A DNA stretch of 49,877 nucleotides from Labrenzia sp. DG1229 (GCF_000521215.1 NZ_KI928930.1:305572-355448), one strand, 5' to 3'; positions 8,795 through 18,147 are shown, counted from the stretch's first letter. Program-made: numbers and translations. Notes: a model not told the origin generated them from the letters alone.

Positions 8795-9526
8795 ATGCCG
8801 TACAAAGGTTATGGACAATACTGCCCGCTCGCCCTGGCTGCTGAAGTCCTCTGTGAACGCTGGACTTTGCTGGTGATTAGCCGGGTGATTGACGGATGCA
8901 CACGCTTCAATGAAATTCATCGTGGTGTTCCGAAGATCTCGGCCACTTTGCTCAGTCAGCGGTTGTCCAGTCTGGAGCATGCCGGTTTGATTACGCGCCG
9001 GGCCCTGGAAAACGGCCGGGGATTTTCATACGAATTGACGGAAGCCGGGCGTGAACTCGATCCGATCATCATGAGCCTTGCCGTATGGGGTCAGAAATGG
9101 TCGCGGGATATGGAAACCGAAGATCTTGATCCGGCTTTCCTGGCATGGAGCATGCACACAAGGTTGAATGTCGAGGCCATGCCTGCGCACCGTATCGTCA
9201 TGGAGTTTGCCTTTTCCGGGACGCACAAGGGCTTGAGCCGCTTTTGGCTTGTGGTTGAGGACGGTCACGTCGACATGTGCCTGAAGTATCCCGGTCTTGA
9301 GGTGGATGTCGCCATCTCTTCGGATATCAGGCGATTTGTCGAAGCCTGGCGCGGCATACGAGATCTGCGCAGCGAAATTGCCAGCGGCCAGGTGTCCGTG
9401 TCTGGCTCGACGGCCTATCGCAGGGCATTGCCGGACTGGCTGATGTTGAGCGCATTGGCACAATTTCCCAGACAAACCGGTAACGAGGCAGGAGCCGGCG
9501 AACCGCATATTGCGCGGACGGGTTAA
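8795..9526 (+). CDS. HxlR-family transcriptional regulator with C-terminal SCP2-like domain
   Basis: A 243-residue protein. The N-terminal 100 residues are an HxlR winged helix (CPLALAAEVLCERWTLLVIS, FNEIHRGVPKISATLLSQRL, then YELTEAGREL). The C-terminal 120 residues (VEDGHVDMCLKYPG..., SDIRRFVEAW, SGQVSVSG) resemble an SCP2/alkyl-sulfatase-type lipid-binding fold seen in a subset of HxlR proteins. This suggests ligand sensing rather than redox sensing alone. The start at 8795 has GAGGAG six bases upstream. The open frame continues back to 8057, but that part is antisense to the FAD oxidase. It probably regulates the divergent BBE oxidase. Confidence 0.9.
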   Translation: MPYKGYGQYCPLALAAEVLCERWTLLVISRVIDGCTRFNEIHRGVPKISATLLSQRLSSLEHAGLITRRALENGRGFSYELTEAGRELDPIIMSLAVWGQKWSRDMETEDLDPAFLAWSMHTRLNVEAMPAHRIVMEFAFSGTHKGLSRFWLVVEDGHVDMCLKYPGLEVDVAISSDIRRFVEAWRGIRDLRSEIASGQVSVSGSTAYRRALPDWLMLSALAQFPRQTGNEAGAGEPHIARTG

Positions 9527-9552
9527 CAATGGTCGGATGGCGCGGACCATTG
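9527..9552 (+). terminator. hairpin directly after HxlR stop
   Basis: CAATGGTC (9527-9534) and GACCATTG (9545-9552) form a perfect eight-base stem with a ten-base loop, starting at the base after the TAA. No T-run follows, so it is a weak intrinsic terminator at best. Confidence 0.4.
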
Positions 9553-9776
9553 CGTCATTGGGCCATCGGTCTCCGTCGCCAATCATGTTGCGCCGAGTGC
9601 TGCGGATCGGAGTTCTGCGGATAGGGGTGCGATGATCGCGCGGTTCTGACAGCAATCTGAGGTGCCGATCAATTGTCGTCGTCGTCCGCAGGGGGGCGAT
9701 TGGGCAGCGCCGCAGTTCAGCGTCCTCATCCTCGCCAGACTGAAGAGAAATGATGAAACAACCTTTCGGGGTGAGG

Positions 9777-9813
9777 TTGACCATTGTTGCCATAATAATT
9801 ATACGATGTATAA
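9777..9813 (+). promoter_or_regulatory. promoter with overlapping palindromic operator for DHFR-like/TetR operon
   Basis: TTGACC (9777-9782), a 17-base spacer, then TATACG (9800-9805) make a good sigma70-type promoter. A perfect palindrome TTATAC-GAT-GTATAA (9799-9813) covers the -10 box and predicted start of transcription. That is the classic layout for TetR-type repression, and a TetR gene is the second gene of this operon, so autoregulation is likely. Confidence 0.62.
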
Positions 9814-9815
9814 AA

Positions 9816-10361
9816 ATGGAGAAATTAGTGCCAACCGGTCACACAATGATGGCAATGTCGCTTGACGGTTTTGTCGCGCGAAAGGATCACACCCTCGATT
9901 GGTTGATGAAGCTCGACACCGAAGGTGAAGATTACGGATTTGCCGCTTTTCAAGACAGCATCGATATCATCGTAATGGGCTCCGGTTCCTTCAGGACGGT
10001 TCTGGGATTTGGCGAATGGCCGTATCAGAAACCGGTCATCGTATTGAGTGGATCACTTGCCGATGATGAGATCCCGGAAGACGTTAAGTCCAAGGTCGAG
10101 GTGAGCCGACTCTCACCGGCCGACCTTATGTCGTGTCTCGGTGAGCGTGGTATTGGCCGGGTCTATGTGGACGGAGGCGCTATCATCCGATCGTTCATGC
10201 GCGAAGGCCTGATTGCAGACATGAGAATTGCGATCGCTCCTGTTCTCATTGGTGAAGGTATCCGCATGTTCGGAGAACTGGACCGTGACATCGACCTGAG
10301 ACTCGAAAGCGTGGACCGGTTCAAGTCGGGATTGATCCATATGTACTACGTGGTGATTTGA
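9816..10361 (+). CDS. dihydrofolate reductase family protein (RibD C-terminal type)
   Basis: A 181-residue protein of the DHFR/RibD_C reductase fold. Family marks are MAMSLDGFVAR in the first strand, DIIVMGSGSF, and GRVYVDGGAIIRSFMREGLI, which precedes the IAPVLIGEGIRMF motif. Such proteins are putative NAD(P)H-dependent reductases; most have no known substrate and they are not the housekeeping FolA. The start is uncertain: the ATG at 9816 would lie within a few bases of the predicted transcription start, whereas the GTG at 9828 has GGAG (9818-9821) before it. It ends three bases before the TetR gene, so the two are an operon. Confidence 0.87.
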   Translation: MEKLVPTGHTMMAMSLDGFVARKDHTLDWLMKLDTEGEDYGFAAFQDSIDIIVMGSGSFRTVLGFGEWPYQKPVIVLSGSLADDEIPEDVKSKVEVSRLSPADLMSCLGERGIGRVYVDGGAIIRSFMREGLIADMRIAIAPVLIGEGIRMFGELDRDIDLRLESVDRFKSGLIHMYYVVI

Positions 10362-10364
10362 GCC

Positions 10365-10940
10365 ATGCCGTCTGGCAGGCCCGTAGGACGTCCGCAGAAG
10401 GGAAGTCGCTCGATTTCCAGGGAACATATACTTGCGACCGCGCTTCCATTGCTCAATGAACAAGGCTTGGAAGCGGTGTCTTTTCGGCGATTGGCCGATG
10501 CGTTGAACGTGACAGCGATGGCGATCAAGTACCACGTCGGCAGCCACAGGAGTTTGATTGCTGCGCTGGTAGGAAACGCCTTCGAGGGTACCCTTACTCA
10601 TATCGAAGGCAATACCCCGGAAGAACGCCTCAGACACATTCTCTCGTCTTACTGCACCCGCGCCTTGGAAAATGCGAACGTTGTGCGCTGCATCCTGAAC
10701 GATCCATCCTTGATGAGCGGCGAGATCGTTACGGTCACGGAAGAGATCAGGAAAAACACCAGATTGCTCAACAACGGCGACGAGCAGGACGTGCTGCTCA
10801 ATCTGCTGGTTGACTATACACATGGCTTTGTTTTTTCCGCAGTTGCCGCGCCGTCAAATCATAGTCTGACCCGGGACGACTATCTGCGGAGTGTCGATTG
10901 GGTGTTGCAAGCAGGTCAATCCGCACAAATTTCAAATTGA
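10365..10940 (+). CDS. TetR/AcrR-family transcriptional regulator
   Basis: A 191-residue regulator. A basic N-terminus (RPVGRPQKGSR) leads into a TetR-type helix-turn-helix (ILATALPLLNEQGLEAVSFRRLADALNVTAMAIKYHV is the N-terminal domain region, about residues 20-58). The C-terminal part is helical and poorly conserved, as usual for the ligand domain. It starts three bases after the reductase gene with no space for its own promoter, so it is translated from the same mRNA. The palindrome at 9799-9813 is its probable operator. Confidence 0.9.
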   Translation: MPSGRPVGRPQKGSRSISREHILATALPLLNEQGLEAVSFRRLADALNVTAMAIKYHVGSHRSLIAALVGNAFEGTLTHIEGNTPEERLRHILSSYCTRALENANVVRCILNDPSLMSGEIVTVTEEIRKNTRLLNNGDEQDVLLNLLVDYTHGFVFSAVAAPSNHSLTRDDYLRSVDWVLQAGQSAQISN

Positions 10941-11146
10941 AGCACCGAGATGATCGTTCGTTTCTTTCTGAGTGCATTCAGGGATTGGGCGTTGTCCGGA
11001 CCGACCCGCATTGGCTTTCTCATCCGGCAATGAAGACGCCTTGCCGTCTCTCTTTGGCTACTGGACCTTGATCGATCGTCGGCCTATGTTGCACCTGCGA
11101 AGTAAGCGGGATCTTGGCGGGAACTGAAGGTCTGGGAGGGCAAACA

Positions 11147-11998
11147 ATGATAATCTGCCGGACAAAGGCGGATATGCGCGAAAACGTGCGAAATTGGAAA
11201 CGGGTGGGAAAGACGGTCGGACTCGTGCCGACAATGGGATACTTGCACGAAGGGCATCTTGGTCTGGTTCGTATTGCGGTCCAGAAGGCAGACCGGGTCG
11301 TTGCGAGTATATTCGTGAACCCTATTCAGTTCGGTCCCAATGAAGATCTGGCGAGCTATCCACGCGACGAGAAACAAGATCTCGACCTTCTGGCAGCGGA
11401 GGGGGTGCACGCAGTGTTTCTGCCTAGCGAGAAGGAAATGTACGGCGAGGGCGGCGGAACTCATGTTGACGTGCCGGGCTTGTCAGGAATCCTGCAAGGA
11501 GCCCTGCGTCCCGGGCACTTTCGTGGGGTCTCGACTGTCGTGACCAAGCTGTTCAATATCGTTGCACCTGACATCGCCGTCTTCGGCGAGAAGGACTACC
11601 AGCAACTCACACTTATCCGTCAGATGGTACGTGACCTCGACATGCCGCTGGAAATCATCGGCCACCCGACCGTGCGCGAAAACGATGGTCTGGCAATGTC
11701 TTCCCGGAATGTTCGTCTTTCGGAAGATCACCGGTCGGAAGCCGTCATGCTCAATCGCGCACTCGATCGGGCACAGGAGCTTGCAAAAACAGGGCCCGCG
11801 ATTGCCGAACTGGAGGCCGTTGTCAGGTCCGGACTTGCGCAAGCTCCATCCGCGGAGGTCAAAAGCGTCGACATCCGTGACGCCGAGACCCTGGGTGAAT
11901 TGTCAGGCGCGTTGGATCGTCCGGCTGTCGTGCTTCTGGCAGTACGTTTCGGACCTGTTCTCCTGATTGATCAGCGCGTCATTGCGCCGGCGACCTGA
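11147..11998 (+). CDS. panC: pantoate--beta-alanine ligase
   Basis: A 283-residue pantothenate synthetase, which joins pantoate and beta-alanine using ATP in coenzyme A biosynthesis. The nucleotidyl-transferase HIGH-like motif is [25 protein letters not shown] follows, and the second ATP motif is AMSSRN. Length is standard. The ATG at 11147 is chosen because GGGAGGG (11134-11140) sits seven bases upstream; the TTG at 11114 lacks this. panB follows after 17 bases, so both form the usual pantothenate pair. Confidence 0.97.
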   Translation: MIICRTKADMRENVRNWKRVGKTVGLVPTMGYLHEGHLGLVRIAVQKADRVVASIFVNPIQFGPNEDLASYPRDEKQDLDLLAAEGVHAVFLPSEKEMYGEGGGTHVDVPGLSGILQGALRPGHFRGVSTVVTKLFNIVAPDIAVFGEKDYQQLTLIRQMVRDLDMPLEIIGHPTVRENDGLAMSSRNVRLSEDHRSEAVMLNRALDRAQELAKTGPAIAELEAVVRSGLAQAPSAEVKSVDIRDAETLGELSGALDRPAVVLLAVRFGPVLLIDQRVIAPAT

Positions 11999-12015
11999 AG
12001 CTGAAGGGACTTTTA

Positions 12016-12825
12016 ATGAGTGTTCAAAAACCTGTCCGCCGCCTGACCGCGCCGCAGATCGCGAAACGCAAGGGCGGAGATCCCATCGTCTCGTTGACGT
12101 CCTATCATGCGCATACAGCGGCCATCGTCGACAACTACGCCGATTTCATTCTCGTTGGCGACAGCCTCGGGATGGTAATGCATGGAATGGAATCGACGGT
12201 CGGTGTCACGCTTGATCTGATGATCATGCACGGCAAGGCGGTCGTCCGCGGCACCAAGAAAGCGCTCGTTGTTGTCGACATGCCCTTTGGCACTTACGAG
12301 GAAAGTCCTTCGGAAGCTTTCCGCAACGCGGCACGCGTCATGAAAGAGACCCAATGCGGCGCGGTAAAGCTGGAAGGTGGTGTCCGCATGGCTGAAACCA
12401 TTCGCTTCCTCACTGAACGCGGTATCCCTGTGATGGCTCATATCGGCCTGACGCCGCAGTCGGTCCACGTCATAGGCGGTTTCAAGACGCAAGGGAGGCA
12501 CGAGGATGACTGGGATCAGCATTTCGAGGATGCATCAGCTGTTACCGAAGCAGGTGCATTTTCGGTCGTCCTGGAAGGTATGGTTGAACCGCTTGCCGCG
12601 CAGATCACCAGGGAAATTTCGATCCCGACCATCGGTATAGGCGCATCCGCAGACTGTGATGGCCAGATCCTTGTGCTGGAGGATATGCTTGGTCTCAATC
12701 CGGCACCGCCAAAATTCGTCAAGGTCTATGGTAATCTTGGTGGCCAGATCGAGGCGGCGGTGAAAGCCTATTCGGATGAGGTCAAGGATCGCAAGTTCCC
12801 CGCCGAGGATCAGGTGTATCGTTGA
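12016..12825 (+). CDS. panB: 3-methyl-2-oxobutanoate hydroxymethyltransferase
   Basis: A 269-residue ketopantoate hydroxymethyltransferase, which adds a hydroxymethyl group from methylene-tetrahydrofolate to alpha-ketoisovalerate. Motifs include [29 protein letters not shown] (metal and substrate loop), [14 protein letters not shown], and KLEGG with the catalytic region [34 protein letters not shown] near the C-terminus is typical. It follows panC by 17 bases with GGGAC as ribosome-binding site. Confidence 0.97.
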   Translation: MSVQKPVRRLTAPQIAKRKGGDPIVSLTSYHAHTAAIVDNYADFILVGDSLGMVMHGMESTVGVTLDLMIMHGKAVVRGTKKALVVVDMPFGTYEESPSEAFRNAARVMKETQCGAVKLEGGVRMAETIRFLTERGIPVMAHIGLTPQSVHVIGGFKTQGRHEDDWDQHFEDASAVTEAGAFSVVLEGMVEPLAAQITREISIPTIGIGASADCDGQILVLEDMLGLNPAPPKFVKVYGNLGGQIEAAVKAYSDEVKDRKFPAEDQVYR

Positions 12826-12896
12826 CGATGTGCAAGCCCTGAATAGACGCCCGATTTCCGGCTGCACCATTCCGCTGGACAAACTATTGTCAGGTC

Positions 12897-13964
12897 ATGC
12901 TGATGATCCGATCCGATTTCGACACGCTGTATGAAGCGCTCCTCAATCGCGACCCGTCCTATGACGGGCGTGTTTATGTCTGTGTGGCGTCTACCGGCAT
13001 CTTTTGCCGGTTGACTTGCCCGGCCCGCAAACCGAAGCGCGAAAACTGCACTTTTTACGAAACTGTCGCCGAATGTATCGATGCCGGGTTCCGCCCGTGC
13101 AAGCGGTGCAAGCCGACAACACCGGAAGCAAGTGCGGACCCGGTCGTAAAGCCCCTGATAGAAGCCCTGGAAGGAAAGCCGGGTTATCGTTGGGGCGAGC
13201 CGGATATTGTCCGGATGGGATTGGATCCGTCCACGGTACGGCGGGCCTTCAAGCGCCATTTCGGCATGACTTTTCTGGAAATGGCCCGACAGCGGCGATT
13301 GCAGGAGGGTTTTTCGACATTGGCCGAGGGTGGCAAGGTCATCGATGCGCAGATCACAGCTGGCTTTGAATCGCCAAGCGCCTTTCGCGAGGCCTTTGCC
13401 AGGATACTGGGGCAGGCGCCTGGGACATTTTCGCAAGACCCCATGCTGTTTGCCGATTGGGTGCCATCTCCGCTCGGTCCGCTGATTGCAGTGACGGACA
13501 GAACACAGCTGCATCTTCTGGAGTTTCTGGACCGCAGGGCCCTGCCGGCGGAATTCAGAAAGCTCCAGGGTTTCGCAAAAGGCAATATCGGCTTCGGGCG
13601 CACCGAAGTAACCGACCAGATTCAGGATGAACTGCGACTGTTTTTCGACGGCAGTTCCGGCGCCTTTGAAACGAAGCTTGCGCTTCACGGCTCGACATTC
13701 ACGCGGGATGTCTGGCGCGAACTCCTGAAGATTCCGGCCGGAGGCACAAGGAGCTATTCAGAACTCGCAAGAGAGCTTGGAAGACCCGAAGCCGTGCGCG
13801 CGGTTGCCAGAGCCAACGGTGCGAACCAGATCGCAATTGTAGTGCCGTGCCACAGGGTGCTTGGAGCGGACGGATCGCTGACCGGGTATGGCGGTGGGCT
13901 CTGGCGCAAACAGCGTCTCATCGAACTTGAGCGGAGTTACTCCAGCAATCAAAATCCGATTTGA
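12897..13964 (+). CDS. ada: Ada: bifunctional DNA methylation repair protein and activator
   Basis: A 355-residue full-length Ada. The N-terminal zinc site is complete, with Cys37, Cys41, Cys68 and Cys71 (FCRLTC and PCKRCKP); Cys37 is the methylphosphotriester acceptor. A degenerate AraC-type DNA-binding domain occupies about 80-180 (STVRRAFKRHFGMTFLEMAR). The C-terminal O6-alkylguanine transferase has the active-site motif VVPCHRVLGADGSLTGYGGG. It therefore should both repair alkylated DNA and activate the adaptive response. No alkA or alkB gene is adjacent, and it converges tail to tail with the sugar-type ATPase. Confidence 0.95.
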   Translation: MLMIRSDFDTLYEALLNRDPSYDGRVYVCVASTGIFCRLTCPARKPKRENCTFYETVAECIDAGFRPCKRCKPTTPEASADPVVKPLIEALEGKPGYRWGEPDIVRMGLDPSTVRRAFKRHFGMTFLEMARQRRLQEGFSTLAEGGKVIDAQITAGFESPSAFREAFARILGQAPGTFSQDPMLFADWVPSPLGPLIAVTDRTQLHLLEFLDRRALPAEFRKLQGFAKGNIGFGRTEVTDQIQDELRLFFDGSSGAFETKLALHGSTFTRDVWRELLKIPAGGTRSYSELARELGRPEAVRAVARANGANQIAIVVPCHRVLGADGSLTGYGGGLWRKQRLIELERSYSSNQNPI

Positions 13965-14001
13965 TCGTCGGCATTGCCGGCCGGATGCCAACCGACCGTG
14001 A

Positions 14002-14772
14002 TCAGGATTTTCCCGAGACACCTGTTATCATGGAGACGATCTCGTTCTTGTCGGTTTTGGCAGTTTCGCGCACACCGATCTGTTGTCCACGTCTCAAGAC
14101 GCAAATCCGGTCAGCAAGGCGGAAGACCTGATCTAGGCTGTGGCTGATGATCAAAATGGCGAGGTTCTTTTCCTTCAGCGAGGCAACCTGTTCCTCCACC
14201 TTCGCGGTTTCCGCGACACCAAGGGCCGCGGTTGGCTCGTCCAGCAGCACCAGCTTGCTTGCCCAGTGCGTGGCGCGCGCAATTGCTATTCCCTGCCGCT
14301 GACCGCCGCTGAGATCCCGGATGACGGACCCTGCGGACGGGATACGTACGTCCAGTTCATCGACCAGTTGCTGGCATTCGCGGTGCATGCGTTTCCTGTC
14401 GAGCAGACCGAATGGCGGCTTGATCAGTTCCCGGCCGAGGAACATGTTCATGTAGACAGGCTGCTGGTCCGCAAGGGCAAGGTCCTGATAGACCACCTCG
14501 ATCCCCAGGCTGCGCGCGGAACTGGCGTCTGAAAAGGAGACGGGATCGCCATCCAGGCGGATCTCACCGGAGGTCGGGCGGTGCACACCTGAAACAATCT
14601 TGACCAGCGTCGACTTGCCGGCACCGTTATCACCGACAAGCGCGACGATTTCGCCCGCATGCAGATCGAGCGAAAAGTCCTCTATCGCGACGATGCCGCC
14701 GAAGGCCTTGTGAATGTTGGCGAGCGCAAGGACGGGGTCTGGCGAGCTCACGGACGAAATGCTCCCGGCCAT
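14002..14772 (-). CDS. ribose-type ABC transporter ATP-binding protein
   Basis: A 256-residue single ATPase domain of the carbohydrate-importer class (FrcA-like, rather than the double-domain RbsA). Walker A is GDNGAGKS, the signature LSGGQRQGIAIARA, Walker B KLVLLDEPTAALG, and the switch histidine lies in IISHSLDQVF. It is the last gene of the operon and its start overlaps the end of the YhfX-like gene by 25 bases, so translation is coupled. It presumably powers the permease at 15973-16926. The substrate is unknown. Confidence 0.92.
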   Translation of the reverse strand: MAGSISSVSSPDPVLALANIHKAFGGIVAIEDFSLDLHAGEIVALVGDNGAGKSTLVKIVSGVHRPTSGEIRLDGDPVSFSDASSARSLGIEVVYQDLALADQQPVYMNMFLGRELIKPPFGLLDRKRMHRECQQLVDELDVRIPSAGSVIRDLSGGQRQGIAIARATHWASKLVLLDEPTAALGVAETAKVEEQVASLKEKNLAILIISHSLDQVFRLADRICVLRRGQQIGVRETAKTDKNEIVSMITGVSGKS

Positions 14773-15908
14773 GAGACCTGATCCCCAAAACTGTTTTCGA
14801 TTGTCGTGACGGCGGGATTGCCCGATGCGACACCTGAAAGGCCGACCACGAGCGCGCGTGTGACAAAGGCCTGGCCGCGAAAACCGAATATGACCGTGTC
14901 ACCAGGCTCCGGCGGTCTCGGGCCGGTGGCGTCGATCATCGCATAGTAGTCGATCGCGGAATAATCGGGGACCTCGACCTCGCGTAGCGCAGACCGGTCC
15001 GATGTCGGTTCCGAACCGACGATCGCCCGTACCTGATACTCCGGAAAAACGGGATCAATATAAAGACCGCCGCCAAAGCAATAGGATTTGCCGCCATGAT
15101 GGTGGGAGACTTCGGAAAGATAGAGAACGGCGGGATCCTCCGGCAGGTCCTCGACCGCATGCAGAGGGGTTGTGCCGTGGAGCCCGTTGCCCGGTTCGCA
15201 CTGGGTCGCACCCGATGCCGCCAGCGCCGCGACCACGGCAGAGGAGGTCGTGCCGGGTGCATTGATCTCGATACCGGTCCTGCCGGTCTTCGCAAGGGCA
15301 TCTGCTGCCCGGCCGAGCGTTGCCAGGTTCGGTGTCTGTTTTACCTTGCGGGTCTCGAGATCGAACAGCAGCGCTGGAAAGGTCGTGATGCCCGCAAAGC
15401 GAGTACCTTCCATCGCATCGAGCTGCTCTGCTATCGCGATAATGTCTTCAGCCGCAAACCCGCCCTCATGGCCACGATAAAACGTGTCGCCTTCGGTCTG
15501 GATTCGCGCCAGCAGATCTTGCTCACGGCCTGCCGAGTGTGCTGCCGAGGCAGCTTCTCCGGCTTTGGTGTCTGAAAAGACGGTCCAGTAATCCGGTTGC
15601 AGATTGGCGCCGGCATATGCGGCTTCATGTCGGGGAATCTGCACGAGATGTCCCAGATGGCCTGTTTTGAGACCGGCCCGGTCACAGGCAAGCGCGCAGG
15701 CCATGTCGACGGCGACAGCCCGGTCGATACCGCCGCGCATGACTGCCTGGCAGAAGCCGGAATGGCGTCCGACCTGCTTGGTCATGGCGAAGGTCTTCAG
15801 GCCATGTTTTTGCGCCTCATGTTGAAAAAGGCGCGCGTTGCGTTCGACCGCATCAAGATCGAGTACATAGGCATTTGCCGGAATTCGTCCTGCCTGATGA
15901 AGTTTCAT
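14748..15908 (-). CDS. YhfX-like PLP-dependent enzyme (alanine racemase fold), 5' end frameshifted
   Basis: A 386-residue PLP enzyme with an alanine-racemase-type barrel. Its motif MTKQVGRH has the probable PLP lysine Lys44, and the C-terminal half (IENSFGDQ and others) is intact. YhfX homologues begin MFxxALxRxNPALIxAA before this. Upstream in this window, the ATG at 15958 (with GGAG before it) encodes MFLDV, and the frame of this gene then supplies IRRNPAFIEAAMKLHQ, but one base is missing in the TTTT run at 15942-15945. So the natural start is probably 15958, and the gene as sequenced is frameshifted at codon 6. An internal start at 15908 could still give a shortened protein. Racemase or related amino-acid chemistry is likely. 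Confidence 0.8.
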   Translation of the reverse strand: MKLHQAGRIPANAYVLDLDAVERNARLFQHEAQKHGLKTFAMTKQVGRHSGFCQAVMRGGIDRAVAVDMACALACDRAGLKTGHLGHLVQIPRHEAAYAGANLQPDYWTVFSDTKAGEAASAAHSAGREQDLLARIQTEGDTFYRGHEGGFAAEDIIAIAEQLDAMEGTRFAGITTFPALLFDLETRKVKQTPNLATLGRAADALAKTGRTGIEINAPGTTSSAVVAALAASGATQCEPGNGLHGTTPLHAVEDLPEDPAVLYLSEVSHHHGGKSYCFGGGLYIDPVFPEYQVRAIVGSEPTSDRSALREVEVPDYSAIDYYAMIDATGPRPPEPGDTVIFGFRGQAFVTRALVVGLSGVASGNPAVTTIENSFGDQVSWPGAFRP

Positions 15909-15972
15909 CGCGGCTTCAATGAATGCCGGATTGCGGCGGATAAAACGTCAAGAAACATCTGTCTTCTCCGAG

Positions 15973-16926
15973 TTACCGGCTGGTGTCGCGCAGCGAAACG
16001 GCGACCGCGATCAGGATGATCAGTCCGCGGACGATCATCTGGTCGGAAACATCAAGACCCATGAGGATCAGTCCGTTGTTGAGCATCCCCATCAGAAGCG
16101 AGCCGAGCAACGCGCCGATGATCGACCCCTTGCCGCCGTTCAGCGCCGTACCGCCGACAATGACAGCGGCAATCACGGTCATCAGGTCGCTCTCGCCGAG
16201 TGTGTATTTCGCCGCCTGAAGGCGGCCGGCATAAAGCAGCCCCGCCAGCCCGGCCATGGTACCGCAAAGCGTCAGTACACCCAGGCGGATCCGCGGAACC
16301 TTGATCCCGGAAACTTGCGCGGCCCGGGCATTGTCGCCTGTTGCGAGCACATGAGCACCGAACCGCGTGCTGCGATAGACGATGTGTCCGATCGCAACCG
16401 CAAAAATGGTCCAGAGTACGAGCGAGGGTATGGAAAACAGTTTCCCGGATCCGAAGATGCCGGTGAATGTGTCGTTCAGTACAGGAATGGAACGCAGGTC
16501 CGTCATTGAGCGTGCAATGCCGGCAAACAGGCCCATCGTGGCCAGTGTGACCAGAAAGGATGGCAGGCGAAGATAGGCAACCAGAATGCCGTTCATCGCT
16601 CCAATCAGCGCGCCTGCGCCAAGTCCGGCGAGGATGCCGACAACCATCGGGAAGCTCTGCATGACAACCGCGGCGGACAGGGCCGAGACAGCCACGACCG
16701 ATCCGAAACTCAGATCGATCTCGCCTGCGGACAGGGCAAATACCAGACCGATGGCCATGATCGTGGCGGGTGCGGTCTGTAGCACGATGTTTGTCAGATT
16801 GCGCGAGGTCAGAAAGCCATCGTCGTAGAGCGTTGCCGCAAAGAACAGGAAGATGGCCAGAAAGCCCACATAGATTACGGATCTCTGCAGATCCAGTCGC
16901 CGCAGCAGCGAAAGGGAGGAGGTCAT
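15973..16926 (-). CDS. ribose-type (RbsC family) ABC transporter permease
   Basis: A 317-residue integral membrane protein with about eight to ten hydrophobic helices. The family segment SAGEIDLSFGSVVAVSAL and the cytoplasmic coupling region TGDNARAAQVSGIKVPRIR are present, as is TVIAAVIVGGTALNGGKGSIIGALLG. This class imports monosaccharides, polyols and some nucleosides or autoinducers. It works with the binding protein upstream and ATPase downstream. A stable hairpin precedes it in the transcript, which may set its level below that of the binding protein. Confidence 0.93.
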   Translation of the reverse strand: MTSSLSLLRRLDLQRSVIYVGFLAIFLFFAATLYDDGFLTSRNLTNIVLQTAPATIMAIGLVFALSAGEIDLSFGSVVAVSALSAAVVMQSFPMVVGILAGLGAGALIGAMNGILVAYLRLPSFLVTLATMGLFAGIARSMTDLRSIPVLNDTFTGIFGSGKLFSIPSLVLWTIFAVAIGHIVYRSTRFGAHVLATGDNARAAQVSGIKVPRIRLGVLTLCGTMAGLAGLLYAGRLQAAKYTLGESDLMTVIAAVIVGGTALNGGKGSIIGALLGSLLMGMLNNGLILMGLDVSDQMIVRGLIILIAVAVSLRDTSR

Positions 16927-17018
16927 CGCAGTCTCGTTTTGCCGGTTTTCTGAGGATCGACGGTCGACATCTTTGCTTCTTGCCCGAATGATTGAAAGCG
17001 AAGGATGACCGAATAAAC

Positions 17019-17042
17019 CGGCGGGCAGCAGGCTGCCCGCCG
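17019..17042 (-). promoter_or_regulatory. intercistronic stem-loop between binding protein and permease genes
   Basis: CGGCGGGCAG (17019-17028), loop CAGG, CTGCCCGCCG (17033-17042): a perfect ten-base GC-rich stem, 11 bases after the binding-protein stop on the minus strand. No T-run follows. Structures at this place in importer operons commonly protect the upstream mRNA or cause partial termination, raising binding-protein yield. Confidence 0.6.
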
Positions 17043-17052
17043 CTTGGCCGGG

Positions 17053-18124
17053 TTAATTCGCGGAGGAAACGCTTGCCGGCGGATCGATGTTCAGGGATTT
17101 TTTCCAGCCTTCGGCAACCGTGTCGGCAGTGACCGTTATTGCCGGTGCGACAACGAAGGGCGGCACATCAGTGCCGACAAGACGCAGGGCAGCGGAGGCG
17201 GCCATGGCGCGTCCGAGTTCGTAAGCCTCGTCTGCGACGATTGCAGCGACGTTACCGCCGCGGACCATGTCGACGGCAACCGGCTCGGATAGGTCGAGTG
17301 TCACGATCTTCGTGCTCTTGTTGCCGTTCGCCCGCAAGGCCGCCAGCACGCCTTCTGCCGGTCCTGCCCAGGTAACGTAGATGCCACCAAGGTCCGGGTT
17401 TTTCAAAAGCATCGCATTGGCGATTTCCTCGGCACGGGCCGGGTCGCTGATACCCTGTTCGGCGACAATTGAAATGTCCGGATAGTCATTTTCGATCGTT
17501 GTCTTGAAGGCGTTGTCCCGCTGATTGGTCACGTAGTAGTCGGCATCGTGATAGATCCAGCCGACGGTTCCCTTGCCGTTCATTGATGACGCAAGAGCGT
17601 CGGCCGCCTGCTTGCCCATCTGGAACAGGTCGTCGGTGACGATGGCTGCATAATCCCTTGGATGTTCGTACCCGGAGGGCAGGTTGGACAGAAAGACAAG
17701 CGAAACACCACTGTCGCGGGCTTCCTTGAATGCCGCTGCGGACGTAACCGGATCAAGCGGTAGAGACAGGATGATGTCCGGTTCTTTTGCGAGCGAAGTT
17801 TCGATGTCACTGCGTTGCTTCGCAGCGTACGAAACCTGCACTGGCGGTCGCCACGACTTCAATTCCGAGGCGCTTGAACTCGTCACTGGCACCTGCGGTG
17901 ACGGCGTTCACGAAGTCCGACTGGTCGTGCCACAGGAGCGCGGCCTTGTAGTTGCCCGACCGAATGGCGTCCACATTGTCATCCGCGACGATGACAGCGG
18001 AGGAGGGAGTTGCACTTTCGTTGTTCGGTCCAATGGTTTCAGCCAGGGAAAAACCGGACAAGGAGGCGAAGCTCAACAGCCCGAGAAGGGCGGATGAAGC
18101 CAGATTTTTTTCAGTCAGTCTCAT
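17053..18124 (-). pseudogene. ribose-type periplasmic substrate-binding protein, frameshifted
   Basis: A periplasmic-binding-protein (type I, ribose/LacI-like fold) gene split by one extra base. From 18124 the first frame encodes a signal peptide (MRLTEKNLASS..., FSLAE) and LLWHDQSDFVNAVTAGASDEFKRLGIEVVATASAGF. The second frame resumes with AAKQRSDIETSLAKEPDIIL and continues to the normal end at 17053. The span, 1072 bases, is one base over a multiple of three. Removing the T in GTAC at 17827-17830 would read AGFDAAKQ across the joint. AGAGGG precedes the start. The rest is undamaged, with no other stops, so either this is recent or it is a sequence error. It would capture the ligand of this importer. 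Confidence 0.85.
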
Positions 18125-18147
18125 TGGTAACCCTCTGGTTTTGGTGT

